Source: Enoplolaimus lenunculus
Lineage: Eukaryota; Nematoda; Enoplea; Enoplida; Thoracostomopsidae
Assembly: GCA_030248215.1 (NCBI GenBank)
Contig: JASANG010003732.1
Span: 1-64,000 of the forward strand
Length of the DNA: 64,000 nucleotides
Direction: 5' to 3'
A program made the translations under genes and the position numbers. The notes under the pieces are model-generated. The model ran no database searches. It had not been told where the DNA came from and worked only from the letters and a program-made list of their open reading frames with translations. Shown here piece after piece: positions 46,901-58,860 of this stretch (within the stretch, counting starts at the first letter, position 1; every line of letters starts with the position of its first letter).

Positions 46901-49900
46901 CGTTCTAATCCGAACCCTTTTGCCAGCTTGTCCTGAAGTTATCATTTGTACGCATACATGGTAAAGTCAAAAAACAGGGTGAATATTTAAACACAGGGGT
47001 TGAAATGTGCTCGTTGGGAAACACCTAGAGTCATTTTATTGCATCTAGAGAGACCTATAAGTATTTGGTTTCTTTTCAGGTTTTGTTCGATTCCAAGGGA
47101 GTTTTGCGGAAATTTGACAATGTGCTAGATATTTTTCGCGACTTTTACGAAACACGGCTGGCAGTTTATGTTAAACGTCGTGAATACCTGCTTGGCATGC
47201 TGACTGCCGAAGCTGAAAAACTTAGCGAGCAAGCCAGATTTATATTGCTCAAAATAGAAGACAAAATAAAGCTCGGTGCGGTTCGCTTTTGAAACTACAT
47301 TATATTTGGTTTTAAACGTAACAGATATTGATGTTGCGGATGTCCGCATCTCAAAAATTAAGTATAGGTCTTACATCAGCATCCACATTTAATTTTTAAT
47401 TTTTCGTTTATAACCGAATGGAACGTTGTGCAACATTCAATGATATGCATGTGTACTTTGCAACACATTTCTGTTTTATCACGTATGTTCAACAACTGTC
47501 TTTTGATTTTTGAACTGTTTTACAGAGAACAGAAAGAAGAAAAATATTGTTGAGCAACTGATTCAGCATCGCTTTAAGCGTGATCCCGTCCAAGGTTGGA
47601 AAACGGAAGTGATGAGGAAACAAAAAATTGATGTAAGTTTAAACGATTTTGGTGTGGAAGACAATTTATTAAGAAGATTCGGTTAACCACAAGGTTCGCA
47701 ACGGTTGTTGTAACATTTAAAATATGAATTTTGTTTATTTATATATTTGTTTTGTTTATTATTCATTATTGCGAGATTTCAGGAACTTCAAGATCCAAAC
47801 GACAACGTCGATGCGGACGGAGACAATACTGGTGACGATGACTCACAATCGGCTGATAAACAAGTTATGGCTGGATACGAATACCTTGTTAATTTGGCTG
47901 TGATTAAATTGTCATTAGAAGAGAAATTGAAACTCGAAAAGGAACGGGACTCAAAGTTAAATGAACTCACCGTTTTAAAGAACAAAACTGAAAAAGATTT
48001 ATGGCGAGAAGATTTGGCGAGATTTGAACAGGAGTATCAGGTAGACTTGTGTTGTCCTTTGTGCGGGAATATATACATAAGTTAATGTTTCTATGATTTT
48101 TGAGAATGTAAGTGCAATATGTTAGGGTTTTTGTTTGTTCTTGTTCTTAATTTCGTTCGTTTTTTCTAACGTTGTCCATATGAGGGACATTAGAGAGTTA
48201 AGCGCTTAGATACGTACCGCGCAAGGTTCCAACAGGAATTGAATTTTTATGCAGGAACGTGAACAGGAATAGGAACCGGAATTTGAAATAATTTTCATCA
48301 CCAAATTACTGTTGGCCTTTTCACAAAACATGCCAAAAATGGCTTAAGAGTATTTTCAGCTAATTAAGTTTTGCAGAAACACATCAGGAACAAGTTTTAG
48401 TAACAAAATTGAACTAGGTACAAAAACACTCAAAGTTTCCAATATTTAAATGATTATAAATAATTTTCCATAAACCCGTAAAAATTGCGGTTCCTGCGAA
48501 CTGGAAAAGGTATCGAATTTTTGCAGGAATTCCGGCCGGGACAGGAATACCGGTTGAACCTGCCACATGGTTTCGATTTTACTAACTTCGAAAATTCGCT
48601 ATCTTCTGAACACGTAGTTCTTGAAAATGTCACCGTGGCAATGTTTGAGGTGTCTAGTTTTTTGTTGTAGAAATTCCTTGCCAAAGAACAAAAAGATATC
48701 TCTGAAGGAAAGATGATCTCAGGTGGTGGGGCTGGTAAAGGCAAGCGTGGTGGTGGTGGTGGTGGTGGTGGTGCTTCTAAAAAGAATACCGTTAAAGAAA
48801 CACAGCCGTCTGAATTTGCAGAACGGGTCGCTCCTACAATAGAGGAATTCAAAGTAAAGTATGTCGATAATCCAGATAAACAAAAACGGCAGGTATGTAT
48901 ATTTTACTAATTGTGTTACTTTTAAAGGTATTTTAAAAGCTTCTTTGGTATGTTTGGATCAATGACATACATACATTTGTGTTGCGACTTTATGGTTAGT
49001 ATTCATCAGAGTTTAGTTAAAGGAGTAGCGAAATACGATAATTCTATGTTGTTAGATTATGTAAGGCAGCAGGACGGAGTGTATACTTATTTGTACATTA
49101 TAATCTTCTTTGTCTTTCTGTACTGTTTACTAAAACAATAACATTTAAGAGGAAGAAAAAGGATTCACTGGATACTAATAACGTTGAAACCGAAGGCCTC
49201 GCAAGCAGATTGTTTAAGAAAAAACGACAATCTGGTGAACTTGCTGGACCGGTATCGGATGAGAAAGGTTTGCAATCTGTTTTTAGGTTGTAGTTTCGAT
49301 AGAACAATTTCGCGACTAGTGTACAGCCCCGTCATACAACTAAGTATTTATACAAGGTATATAATATACTTAGTTATTAGATCTGTGGATTGTATCCGCT
49401 AGTCATGTTGGTTTTCGAAACGTGACTAAGACTTGATTTTTTAACAAAACTGTTAGGCAAGCAAGTACTGAAATAAGCGCGCTAATGCATTAATAATATT
49501 TAGGATAACTTCATCGTGGAATGCCTCCAATTTCATTTCAGGCATCAAACGTTTTTTGAACGCCGCTCCGAAAAAACAGGAACCAACTTCAGTTGATTCG
49601 GATGTTGAACTCGTTGAAGAATGTGATACGAATGCTGAGCAAATCCCAAAGGCCAAGAAGTCACGAACAGCGCCCACTGTGTCTGCTGCTGCTGGGTCCG
49701 CTCATGTCGCCAAAGCAAGCAAAAGGCCGCGTGCCGCTAACGATAGCGATAGCGATGTTTGTCTTTCAAGCGATGAATCCGAGAGTTATTCAGAAGTAGC
49801 AGTAGCCCGAACCCTACCGAAGAGAGCACGAAAACCACAAAAATACGATTTCGGTGAAAGCGACGATGAGGACGGTGGTAAGGATGACCAGTCTGAACAG

Positions 49901-52474
49901 AGTTACAATGACGGCTCGGATGGTGCTGCGAAGCCTTTAAAGGATGACCATGGTACGTAAAGTTAGAGTGGCGCTATACTTGTCACGTTTTCTCCGTCCG
50001 TCGCTGCTCAAGTCTGTCACTGCGCGTGCACCGTGCGGTATTGTATGCGAGAAATTCGAGCAGAAGGTACAGCGCGGTGACGGACGCCAACGAGTGACAG
50101 ACGGCAACGGAAGACATTGAAATTTTTAAAAATATTGCGCCAGAATAAATATCGTGCCGTAATGTACTGACAATTGGAAAACGTTAGTAATTATTGAGCT
50201 AAATATTGACTAGGCTACTAGTTCTAATGCTGAATCACTAATTGTGTTTACCGTGTAGTTGTCGAGACCTAATTCAAAACAACACCACAGATTTAGTTTG
50301 CATGTTTCCAAACTTGTCGTTCGAGTTTGTTTTAGTGATATCTCGTTCTCCGTCTCCTGTTGCGGGTCCTCGACTGAGTGCCGAAGAACTATTTGATTCG
50401 TTAAATTTACCCAATTCGACACCTGGTGAAGTAAGTCTGTTCTATTCCTAATAAAGTAACTTTGTAAATGATAAGCAAGCTCCTGTTTTTTACTACTCAG
50501 GTGTTAACTTCGTAGTGAATCCGCAGACAGTTGCCGATTAAGCAAGTCTGTAGTTATAGTGTAGCAAAGCACAGATGAGAACAGTTCGATCATATATTTT
50601 TTACTCCAATATAATTTAGTGGCGTATATTTTAGTGTGAGCCTAGTGAACTTGACACTCGTGAAAATAGTAATCATTCATTCGAAATGCTATAAACGTTC
50701 CAGGTCAAGATTTCGAGGTATGCATCTTTAGTAGCGGCAAAGCTTAGCTACTATAAAATAGATTCAGTAAATGATTGTTTGTTTGTACTTAGGTTGCACA
50801 AAATGTTGACGGTGACAGCAATGAACCTGGCAACTGGCTGACTGCGCCAAAGAAAAAACTGACTCAGCACAAGAAGAAAGCCTCATTTGAATCTGGTAAG
50901 CACCACATTGAATGGTCGGATTTTGTTACATACATACATACATCACATAATTTTATTATGCGTATGGTCAACGTATACTCCTTTTAGTACAAAACTTTGC
51001 CAAAATCTAAAGCAAATGTTTTATCAACTTTTCTCATTTAGATAATGATAGTGACGTTTCATTCGTTGATTCTGAACACGAGACAGATCGGGGAAAAGGT
51101 GAGTTCTATTGCATCGCTAACAATTTTTCTATTGTCAGGCTGCACTTCTATTCCGTTCGGCCAAAGATTTTGCGAATGGCTTTTGCCTGGCTGTTTTGGT
51201 ATATTTCTTATTCTTAGGCATGTGGATTGATTGTTGCTGATCTATATCTTACTTTTCAGAAGTAAAAAATTGTAACAGATAACTTTTAGTAATGGTCGTA
51301 GGGCTGTTTTCTGATATGCTGTACTTTTTAGAAACGAAGAAACCTGAAAAAAGCAAACCATCGAAAAACGATAACGATAGTAAGTTGGAGAAAGATGGTT
51401 TTAATCAATTGTCTCTTGATTTCCTGGTCTGAGAATGGGAGTCCACCTACATGCGAGCTGCCTCACTCCGACATGTGCCACAGTTAACCTCCATCTCATG
51501 TGTTCCCAGCCCCCTTCCCGTGCAAACACAAATTTTTGAGATATATTATACACCAGTTTTAACTATGTGCAGAATTGTAAAACAATGCAATGCAGGGCAC
51601 ATGCACCACCTGGAAACCTCAGCGCTGAGTCAAAAATTACATTCTCAATGCCTGTTGTGGTATGCTGCAAAAAATAATGTAAACCGTAACGGCTGATTCC
51701 GCACAACTAGTCGACCATCAGTTCAGTGGAAAATAACATCAACCTGCAGGTTAAAGCATGGTTTGTTTTTTGGCAAACGCCGGGGCATTCACCCACGAAG
51801 TGTTTTCACCCAGAAGGAGTATATTTTGCTCTAGAAATCTGTAAACACCCAAAACTTGATTTATGCCGATTATTTTGTGTGGCTGTATTAAAATAAATGC
51901 AACTAAAACTGTATTTACAAATGCAGGAAAAAATTTTCATACGTATATAAAGTCAATTGGAGGAGAGTCCAAAATAGCACACGGGGCGTATTAGCTTTAG
52001 CATTTTATACAAAATATCTGCTGTAGTAACAATAGTGTAACATTTATGTTACGTGATTTTTAAGACGCTATGGTTGATTTGTTTGTGTCTCAAGAAGAAC
52101 CTTCCAAAACCAAACAGAAATCAAATAAAACAGCTGCTTCAAGCCGAACTGGTTCAAAGGTTAAATCTGCGAAATCAGTGGCAGCTGGAAAATCGGCAAC
52201 CACTGTGCCGTCGAAAAAGCCAACATCGAAACCTAAAGTTAGACGTTCCGTATATTCTGACAGCGAAGCATCTGGAGATGAAGATTTCGTTTTGCATAAA
52301 AATCGAGATCCCAATAGCAAACAATCTAATAACAAGCAAACAACTGAGCGTGTCAGTGACAGCGATGAGGCCGAGTCTCCGATAGGTGCAAGAGCAAATG
52401 GGTATACGTCTGGAAGAGCTCGAACCAAAGTTAATTATGCGATTGCTAGTGATGACGATGATGAGGATTTTTAA
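31984..52474 (+). CDS. TOP2: DNA topoisomerase II (complete, 33 exons)
   Basis: Type IIA topoisomerase: ATP-driven passage of one DNA duplex through a transient double-strand break; nuclear. Exons: 31984-32025, 32458-32584, 32694-32932, 34416-34509, 35264-35327, 35858-36003, 36340-36563, 36977-37093, 39161-39334, 39489-39593, 39899-40036, 40766-40825, 41477-41716, 42186-42254, 42437-42604, 43128-43233, 43445-43647, 43836-44072, 44387-44535, 45184-45415, 45732-45931, 46231-46366, 47080-47275, 47526-47632, 47783-48040, 48671-48892, 49150-49267, 49542-49952, 50336-50430, 50793-50895, 51042-51098, 51332-51379, 52065-52474. All phases agree; 1764 codons plus stop. GHKL ATPase, TOPRIM, winged-helix and tower regions are present with catalytic residues, then an acidic/basic tail ending DDDDEDF. 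It is longer than human TOP2A (about 1531 aa), partly through about 100 extra N-terminal residues. The start [14 protein letters not shown] follows AAA and gives a plausible initiator exon. Confidence 0.97.
32983..33400 (-). mobile_element. hAT-like MITE, TAGAGATGTGCCGAT family, TOP2 intron 3
   Basis: Inverted copy of the 31095 element, with a perfect 8-bp target duplication GTTTTTCC at 32975-32982 and 33401-33408. Ends TAGAGATGTGCCGATGG and AATCGGCACATCTCTA. Confidence 0.92.
33871..34236 (-). mobile_element. hAT-like MITE, CAGGGTGCAACCGG family, TOP2 intron 3
   Basis: Inverted relative to the 15327 copy; starts CAGGGTGCAACCGGAATTCC. The right end reads ATTCCGGTTGCAG and lacks the last bases CACCCTG, so no target duplication is seen. 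Confidence 0.8.
34800..35245. mobile_element. hAT-like repeat (GGTTCCAACAGGAATTG family), TOP2 intron 4
   Basis: GTTCCAACAGGAACTAAATT at the left, GGAATTCCAGTTGAACCCTG at the right, many GGAACAGGAA words inside. Related to 48228-48558. Its right end lies only about 20 bp before the exon 5 acceptor. Confidence 0.6.
36745..36792 (+). repeat. 24-bp tandem duplication in TOP2 intron 7
   Basis: Two perfect adjacent units beginning TAGAGGTCGGTTCTGAAAGT, at 36745 and 36769. Confidence 0.9.
37896..38929. mobile_element. middle hAT-like element, nested in 37206-39033
   Basis: Ends TAGAGATCGACCGATTCCG and GGATCCGGTCGTTCCCTA, with a perfect 8-bp duplication TTTTGGAG. Subterminal GATCCGGATC repeats. 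It in turn carries the insertion at 38398-38789. Confidence 0.88.
38398..38789 (+). mobile_element. inner hAT-like MITE, CAGGGTGCAACCGG family, nested in 37896-38929
   Basis: Same family and orientation as 15327-15705. Flanks ATACGCGG and ATACGTGG match at 7 of 8. The youngest of the three nested insertions. Confidence 0.9.
40066..40418. mobile_element. hAT-like MITE, GGTTCGGAATCGG family, TOP2 intron 11
   Basis: Ends CAGGGTGGTAACAAAGG and GGTTTCCGTGCCAAGCTG, flanks CTAGATGG and CTAGATGC (7 of 8). GATTCGG repeats near both ends. Confidence 0.8.
41147..41426. mobile_element. diverged hAT-like MITE in TOP2 intron 12
   Basis: CAGGGTGCAAAGC at the left, ATTGCACCCTG at the right, and inner AATCGGAA words. 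The target duplication is poor (GGCTTTAG versus GGTATAGC). Ends about 50 bp before exon 13. Confidence 0.6.
41477..42604 (+). other. TOP2: TOP2 TOPRIM domain (exons 13-15)
   Basis: EGDSAK supplies the conserved acidic residue (Glu about 551). [12 protein letters not shown] supplies the metal-binding Asp triad (about 631, 633, 635). [12 protein letters not shown] lies between them. All TOPRIM metal ligands expected for the family are present. Confidence 0.95.
41838..41898 (+). pseudogene. duplicated tail of TOP2 exon 13 inside the following intron
   Basis: GGAAAAGTTTTGAACGGACG then CGAACTCAACATAAGCAGG closely matches the end of exon 13 (41655-41716, GGAAAAGTTTTGAACGTACG then CGAAGCCCAACATAAGCAG), offset by about 181 bp. 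It carries small changes and the donor GTAAGA is not kept, so it is a non-coding relic of a local tandem duplication. Confidence 0.8.
45569..45622 (+). repeat. 27-bp tandem duplication in TOP2 intron 20
   Basis: GTTACTTGTAATGTTTTAAT recurs at 45569 and 45596 with the same followers. Confidence 0.85.
46465..46930. mobile_element. composite hAT-like repeat, GATTCGG family, TOP2 intron 22
   Basis: TAGAGTGGCAAAAAAGTTCGG-like left end (first 20 bases shared with the complement of the right end CCGAACCCTTTTGCCAGCT). An inner GGTGCCACCCTG terminus near 46769 suggests two copies joined or nested. Confidence 0.6.
48228..48558. mobile_element. hAT-like repeat (GGTTCCAACAGGAATTG family), TOP2 intron 25
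   Basis: CAAGGTTCCAACAGGAATTG at the left, ATACCGGTTGAACCTG at the right, AGGAACCGGAATTTGAAAT inside as in 34800-35245. No clear target duplication. Confidence 0.6.
48671..52474 (+). other. TOP2: TOP2 divergent C-terminal region (exons 26-33)
   Basis: Low-complexity tail of about 490 residues: a Gly run after GKGKR in exon 26, then alternating Lys/Arg-rich and Ser/Asp/Glu-rich blocks spread over small exons. No catalytic motif is expected here; in the family this part carries nuclear-localisation and phosphorylation sites. Exon 27 keeps a recognisable [14 protein letters not shown] stretch. Small exons 30-32 have consensus splice sites and consistent phases, though exon calls here rest more on frame than on similarity. 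Confidence 0.85.
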
Positions 52475-52494
52475 ATGACGATTTTTGTTTGGTG

Positions 52495-52650
52495 TTTAGT
52501 TTTTCCTTTTAGCCCCTGTATAGTTGAGAGCTTTAATAGTAGTTTAAAAGCTTATTCTAAGCTTAATCCTCAGCATGAGGATAAGTGTATAACAAAGCCT
52601 AAGCCAAAAATTATGAAACTTAAGCTTACTCGATTATTGCAATCTTGTGG
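52495..52650 (-). mobile_element. TTAGGC-bearing MITE fragment in the TOP2 3' flank
   Basis: TAGCCCCTGTATAGTTG, then CTAAGCTTAATCCTCAGC and AAGCCTAAGCCAAAAATT. It starts about 20 bp past the TOP2 stop and may form much of the 3' UTR. Confidence 0.5.
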
Positions 52651-52815
52651 AAAAAACAGTCCGCCCTCAGCTATCCATTGTTGCTACCTACTTTTTAAGA
52701 GCACAATTGTTTTATCTATTCAGACTTTGGCAGTTCACGGCAGGTGTTTTATAGCAAACGTATTGTGATAGTTTGATTAATTGAGTTAGTGTCGATTCGA
52801 TTTAAAATTGTTTAA

Positions 52816-52821
52816 AATAAA
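52816..52821 (+). promoter_or_regulatory. candidate polyadenylation signal of TOP2
   Basis: AATAAA about 340 bp after the TOP2 stop. The intervening 3' flank carries a TTAGGC-type repeat copy in reverse orientation. Confidence 0.45.
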
Positions 52822-53014
52822 TAACAGTGTGATTCAAAAGATTTCATTCATTACTCTATGTTTCACATGTTGGATTATATGCCGTTTTACTATTGCGTCG
52901 TTTCGTATTTTGGTTAAAATTTGAGTTATGTTTTTTTCGGTTCCTATACTTAAGCAGATTTTAATAATTAATCTTTTAACGTTTTGTACATTCCGGTTCT
53001 ATGTAAAATGTTAC

Positions 53015-53520
53015 GGCGAGGTTTGAACTATATCAATCTAATATGAAGTCCTTAATTAAAGTCCCCGAATGGCTGTTATATCGGTCAACAGACATAACTC
53101 GGATGTCAAGACACTAAGTAACAAACCACCGCGCTCATATTGTCAGTGTGTACAAGAGTCGGTATGTCGCGTGATACTGCGGGACATTTGTGCTAATATA
53201 TGATATTCCAAAGTTACGACAAAAATATGATATTCACGGGATAGCGCAATCTTCGTGTGCTTATAAATGAATAGAAATTCAGATGATAGGGACACAAGTG
53301 TACTTTGAATTACCAAAAACACGCCAGAAACTCAACTACAACGTCATAGTTCAAAAATTCAAATCTCAATATGGCGAATATTATGATATTGAAGAACAGA
53401 CCTACACAAGATGATAGCAGACAAACATGGCTCTTTGAATATGATATGGGGTCTATTAGACAAGATGTTATCCAGGGAAAAACATGCTCCAAGTTGCCCC
53501 GGGTATAACGTGAACCCCGA
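53015..53520 (-). mobile_element. TAA-type inverted-repeat element, diverged copy
   Basis: Reverse-orientation relative of 55311-55979: shares CGTGATACTGCGGGACATTT-like words, ATATGATATTC repeats and the terminal CCCCGGGTATAACGTGAACC. The left end is degenerate, so the start is approximate. Confidence 0.7.
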
Positions 53521-55310
53521 TGGAGTGTAAGCTAGCACTGAACTGAAAATTGTTGTAATGATAACATTGTCGGTATATGTTTATCGGGGATCAACCGGAG
53601 GTCTGGCTTCGGCGGGAACTGAAAGCGGTACTGATAGAATTGTCTGTGTGTTTATCGGGGCACAACCGGAGTGTAAAATTTTTGCCGGAGGTTTCTGGAG
53701 TTTGGCCAGTGAAAATGTTAAACAAATTGTTAATAATGTTTGCAGATTATGGTTAAAATTGGCAAATTTAACAATCCGATAAAATTTGTTGTCTTGGTTT
53801 GTGCTTTTTCCAATTGGATTTTCGACAAAATTTGTTGATTTGGTTCGAGGTTTTTCGAATTGGATTTTGTTTATAATTATTAACTTGATCTTTTCGATTT
53901 ACATTATTGTTTATTTGTCTCGGCCCTGCAGCTTGTTGCTACTGACAGTGCGAGATTCTATTGTTTCAAACAATAAAACGCCTTGTCGTATTTTTATTTT
54001 AGGGCGGGTTAGGTGATTTATGAGTGAAATCTATGCTAGTTTATGAACCCGACCTATCATTTACACTACATTAATTCACAATTATGTATAGTGTACGCAC
54101 ACTCGTTTCAGGTTTATCACTTGAAGATCGGCCGCTCGCTCCGGTGTTGTGCAGTTGCCATTTTCCATATACAAATTTTAAGAATTTTAGAGTGTTTGTG
54201 GTTTATATCACGGTGTAAAAAGGATAGCAAAATTTGGGCTCAGAAATTTAACAAGACACGACCTCGTGAAATATACGTTAACAAAAAACAAGCAGTAGTA
54301 TTCCATAAGCTTTAGCAGAAGACAGTTTACCGCATTGTTTCTAAATATTTTATATACCACAAAATTTCTGCACATATTGCCGATCACTCCTTCATGCAAA
54401 CGGAACGCTTTATGATCAAAATATTGGCTCATGTTACGCTGAGGACCGTAAAGCTCTCGCGGGACAAATCAAGCACGAGCGCAGCGTAGACCAACCAGCG
54501 CTCAAAACGCACCTGCTTTATGTATAAATTTATTGATATACAAACATGGGCTTGTAAAGAGGTTTCACTTTCAGGCAATATTTCTGAATTTTGCGGCAAT
54601 GACTTTACCCATTGTGAAACTGTAGGCAGAACTCGTAGGCATCACAAATGTTGATAGGCACCATTCCTTGATGATTTTAAATTTCATTTCTTAAAACATG
54701 CCAAAAAACCTCAGGTTAGCTTGATATTTATCGGAATAATAACTTCGTATTTTAAATTATCTCAAGATTAGTCCTGTAAAAAATTGCATCGAATACGCAC
54801 CGTCAAGTACTAGATTACCTTTGCAAGAAAAAATCTACGTATATATATATAAGAACATATACCAAGTGCGTCGCGGGATACTGTGAGTCATTATAAATCA
54901 TGATCGCTCTTTGCTTAATAAAGACGCCAAACCTAACTGAGTATGATTCTAATTAGTAAAGGCTAGCTTACAAATCTGGCGATCTGTAAAGAACACAATT
55001 GAATTTTCCATGATGAGACAGAACCAACCCATGATCTGATAACCTTCGATTTGCAACCCGCCACAAATCCGACTTTCTTCTAATACACCAAAACAGTCCA
55101 AAAGTACTTATCAGCGAAAATTTATTCACAATTTGGTTGCTACAGAAAGTTCTCTCCTACATGTGTGCCGTGAAATTAATAGTAAGTATATCAGGAGAGG
55201 TTATGAGGAACCAAAGCGGCATTATATTCCGATATATCAAGACTAGAGCAGATCCTAATGGTTTGGACCAATTGTTTTAGCAACGTAACAACCATAAAAC
55301 ATATTCCTAA

Positions 55311-55979
55311 TGCGGGGTTCACGTTATAACCGGGGCAGCTTGGGACACGTTTTGTTCCTAATAGACTATTGGGTAACATTTTATCTGCTTGTAGACCGAA
55401 TATCGTATTCAAAATTTGTATTTTTCTGCTAATATCATCTGTAGGTCGTGTTTTTGTTCTTCAATATCATATGATATTTGAGTTATTGTCTGCGAATTTC
55501 TTATATTTTCAAATGTCTGCATACTTGAGGTAACATACCCAAATTGTCCGGTTGAATATCACATGATACTAGAATGAAATTTGAATTTTTGAATTATGAA
55601 GCTGTAGTTTTAAGCAATTTTGTGTCGGATACGTTTTGCAGACGCGTATTTGGTATTTAAAACACATCTGTGTCTCTGCCATTCGACTTTCCATTCAATT
55701 ATCAGCACCCAAAGATTACACTGTCCCACTGAATATCATATGATATTCGTTGACATTTTGGAATATCATGATATTCGCATAAATGTCCCACAGTATCACA
55801 CGTGGCATACCTTCCCTTGTACACGTTGATCATTTGAGAGCGGTGTTTTGTAAGCTAGTGTCATATGATATTCGGGTTTTGTCTGTTGACTCGATATAAG
55901 AACCCGAATTAAGGTTGACGTCGAATCAACATAGGACAAATCGTGTCCCGCCTGGCCCGGTTATAACGTGAATCCCGCA
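55311..55979 (+). mobile_element. TAA-type inverted-repeat DNA element (possibly PIF/Harbinger-like MITE)
   Basis: 669 bp with inverted ends TGCGGGGTTCACGTTATAACC and its complement (first 20 bases compared), directly flanked by TAA on both sides. A 3-bp TAA duplication is the PIF/Harbinger habit. The interior is rich in CATATGATATTC-type near-palindromes and shows no open frame. Confidence 0.8.
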
Positions 55980-56504
55980 TAAGTTTGACCCTCCTCAACG
56001 TAAAACACAAGTCTAAAACAATGTGCACCCGAAGCCCTAGCAAAAAATTAGTCTAAAATTTAAGCCTTCTCTGTTGTTTTCTAGTGAGGAAGCAGGCACT
56101 AGCGAATTTAGAGAGGGGCTGGCGGGCGTACGCCCCTCGTCATAATTTTTTGCAATAAAATGGTAAATGTCCCTATACCTAACTATTTTTCCCTTCAGAA
56201 AATTTTTTCTGTAAAATGATTATGTGGTCCCTACATAATAATTTTACCCCTGAAAAAACTTATTAGTGAAAATGCGTTTTAAAACATTTACGAGGTTGCC
56301 CGTCAAAAATTTCTGCATCCGCCGCTGAAAGCGGGGAACCACCAAAAGTACTATGGGTTGATGTTTTTTAATTATCGCAAGTGTATTTCAATGTGGTTCT
56401 TTCTTTCTAGAACGTAAAATGACTCATGAATATAGGTCGAGGGAACGGTGGCATTTGATAGTATCGGAGTTAAACAAAATCAACTCAATTTCAGGCGGGA
56501 TATA

Positions 56505-56588
56505 TACGGATATCCGAAAATACCGATAAATATCCGGCTGGAATTGCCAGATATCCGGATATGAAAAAATATTCGATGCCCATCACTA
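56505..56588. mobile_element. hAT-like MITE fragment, TATCCGGATAT family
   Basis: Contains GATATCCGAAAATACCGATA, CCAGATATCCGGATATG and the terminal ATTCGATGCCCATCACTA. The left end is not intact. Confidence 0.6.
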
Positions 56589-57291
56589 ATCACAAACAAA
56601 CAAAACTTAAACTTAAACAGCTACACTTATGTTGAATCTCAGACTTTTTACTTTTCAAAATCCTCATGAATCGGTGAGTAAATCTTAGATGGTTTAATCC
56701 AATTAATACATTATTGTTCCCTTAATAATTGTCAAAATTATTAATATATATACTCCGGTGAAAGATTTCACTATATTTTTCTAAAAGTCAATGTAGCCCA
56801 GATCATCTGAAGCTCTTTATCCCACCACGAGCTGAGTTTCAACTAGTGATTCAATCTTAAAACATTGATCGCAACGATAAACAGTAGGCAACATGTCAGA
56901 TTTCAGCTAAAAGTATTACAATAGAAATCTAAATATGATTAAAAATATTAAATTAATGATGTCACAATTTTTTGACCTTTTCTGAGATAAGCAAAAACTG
57001 GCCGGCCGGCTGGCCGTTGCACAACAGTTTCCGTTAGAATTTTCCCACAGGTTCCCCTACTTTCAGCAGTTTTGGTGAGCTTGTAACTTGTCGAGGTAAA
57101 AACACACTTTTTTAACATTGTTAAGCAACGATCAGAAAATCGACCAGCTTTGATGGAAGGCATCTTTTTCAGTCGCAAGAAGTATAATTTGTTTTCCTAT
57201 TTTAAAAAGTAGTTTCAAAGTGCGAAAGATATGCGTCTAACCCTGAACCCCCTGCAATTTTAAGGATGCTAAGTAGGATGGCGGCTGCCGC

Positions 57292-57604
57292 CAGGGTGCA
57301 GCCGGAGTTCCGGTTCGCGTAGAGAAATCTGGTATTTTTAACTATCCGGTTAATGTAATAAATCCAATATGTTTTTACAGGTTTCGGTAGTGAAATTTTC
57401 TCTCATTAGAAAATTTTAAAAAAATTGGCTTATTATTCTGACGTATTTTTCTGAAATTGTCTAAGCGTGTATTGCAAAAATATTCAATTAGTGTCATACT
57501 CCATAATTTTTCATACGTTTTCAGTTACTGCATTTGTTTCAGGATTTTAGCATTCTAATTGGTGTTTTACACCATTCGGTTATTATAATTCCGGTTGCAC
57601 CCTG
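57292..57604. mobile_element. diverged hAT-like MITE, CAGGGTGCA ends
   Basis: CAGGGTGCAGCCGGAGTTCC at the left and ATTCCGGTTGCACCCTG at the right. The flanks match at only about half of eight positions. Confidence 0.65.
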
Positions 57605-58753
57605 GCTTCCATCCACCATGCCGCCTATACTATGCATTTCATTGTTTAAACACCTCAGTTAATACTGAAATAATTTTGAACTGTTTTGGACGCTTATGAG
57701 AAGCGCTTTAGCGGCGGACAACATTCCCCATCCTGCTTTATCCTTTCAAATCGCAGGAGACTCAGACTGAAATAGAGTAAGCTTAAGCTCTGAGGATTAG
57801 GATATGCATATACTAGTGTTAATACGGCCCTGTTCTATATGTTAGGCGATATTATGGTCCGATTAATAATCAGGAACTTTACACAAACAGAAAAATCGGA
57901 GGTATATTTATCCGAAATTTTTGGAAGGACATTTAAAAACCAAAAGTGAAAAATTACTTTACCATCCGGTCACGAAATCCTGGCAACGCCCTTTGTCAGA
58001 ATGTACTCTTGACGATATTCAATATATATCGCTTTTGCGGCTCAGTTGTTTGAAAATATTTTATTTTGTTTGAAAATATTTTATTTGATAACAATGTTTG
58101 ATATATATCTACAATTTCTAGTGCATTTACTTGCTGGGGGGTTTTGGGACGGCAGACCGTCTGACAGAGAACAGAATGAAAGAAAATTTATGAGAACGCC
58201 GCCATGAAAAACATTTAACTGAGATGAAAACCGTCTCTCCTCCACTTTGAAAACTTTAAGTAGAACGGGGGTTTCATATATGAAGTTGCAAAAGCACATT
58301 GTATTACACAATGAAAAAACTGTCTGAGGGAACATAATGAGAGAAATCGGTTATATTTGACGTTCAGTCATTGGCTCAATGGTACAAATAAACTGCTGAA
58401 AGACGCTATGTTTATGAAAATACCAAAAATCTTATCAACAATATTACCGGAACCTACGGCAAAAAATTGTACCGGAATCGGAGGTCGATTTTTTTGCAGC
58501 AGGCCTCAGTAGCTGTGGTACATGTAGCTTGGCCACGCAGTATTATATGTGCCACATGTTTTTCAGCATTGTTGTCCTATAGTGTTCGCTACGTTTACAC
58601 GCCTTTATACTTCCTTGCGTAGTGTATATTTGAAACAAAAATTGAATTGGGTTCAAGTGTACGAGCTAAAGGCTATGGCTGTTTCAGTTTAGATAGACAG
58701 TTTTTGTTGTTGGTTTGGCGGTTGAATTTGAAATAAATGAGTTTTAGGTCGCG

Positions 58754-58860
58754 GCCCATGTAAAGATCAGGGGCGGAACGTTTTTCTGTGAAAACTGCAA
58801 TTGAATTATCTTAAGCTTTAGACCAATTTGTTTGCTTAGGCTCAGGTTTTAGGTAGAGTG
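58754..58860 (+). mobile_element. TTAGGC-bearing MITE, left part
   Basis: GCCCATGTAAAGATCAGGGG then CGGAACGTTTTTCTGTG is almost identical to the left end at 62909. The internal run is short (GCTTAGGCTCAGG) and the right end is absent. Confidence 0.65.

Larger units (their letters stand above)
43128..48040 (+). other. TOP2: TOP2 DNA-gate: winged-helix, tower and coiled-coil (exons 16-25)
   Basis: [40 protein letters not shown] and [12 protein letters not shown] match the family. The catalytic tyrosine sits in SASARYIFT at codon about 895 (44516-44518), with the preceding Arg intact. Tower and coiled-coil motifs follow: [32 protein letters not shown] and [14 protein letters not shown]. Confidence 0.95.
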
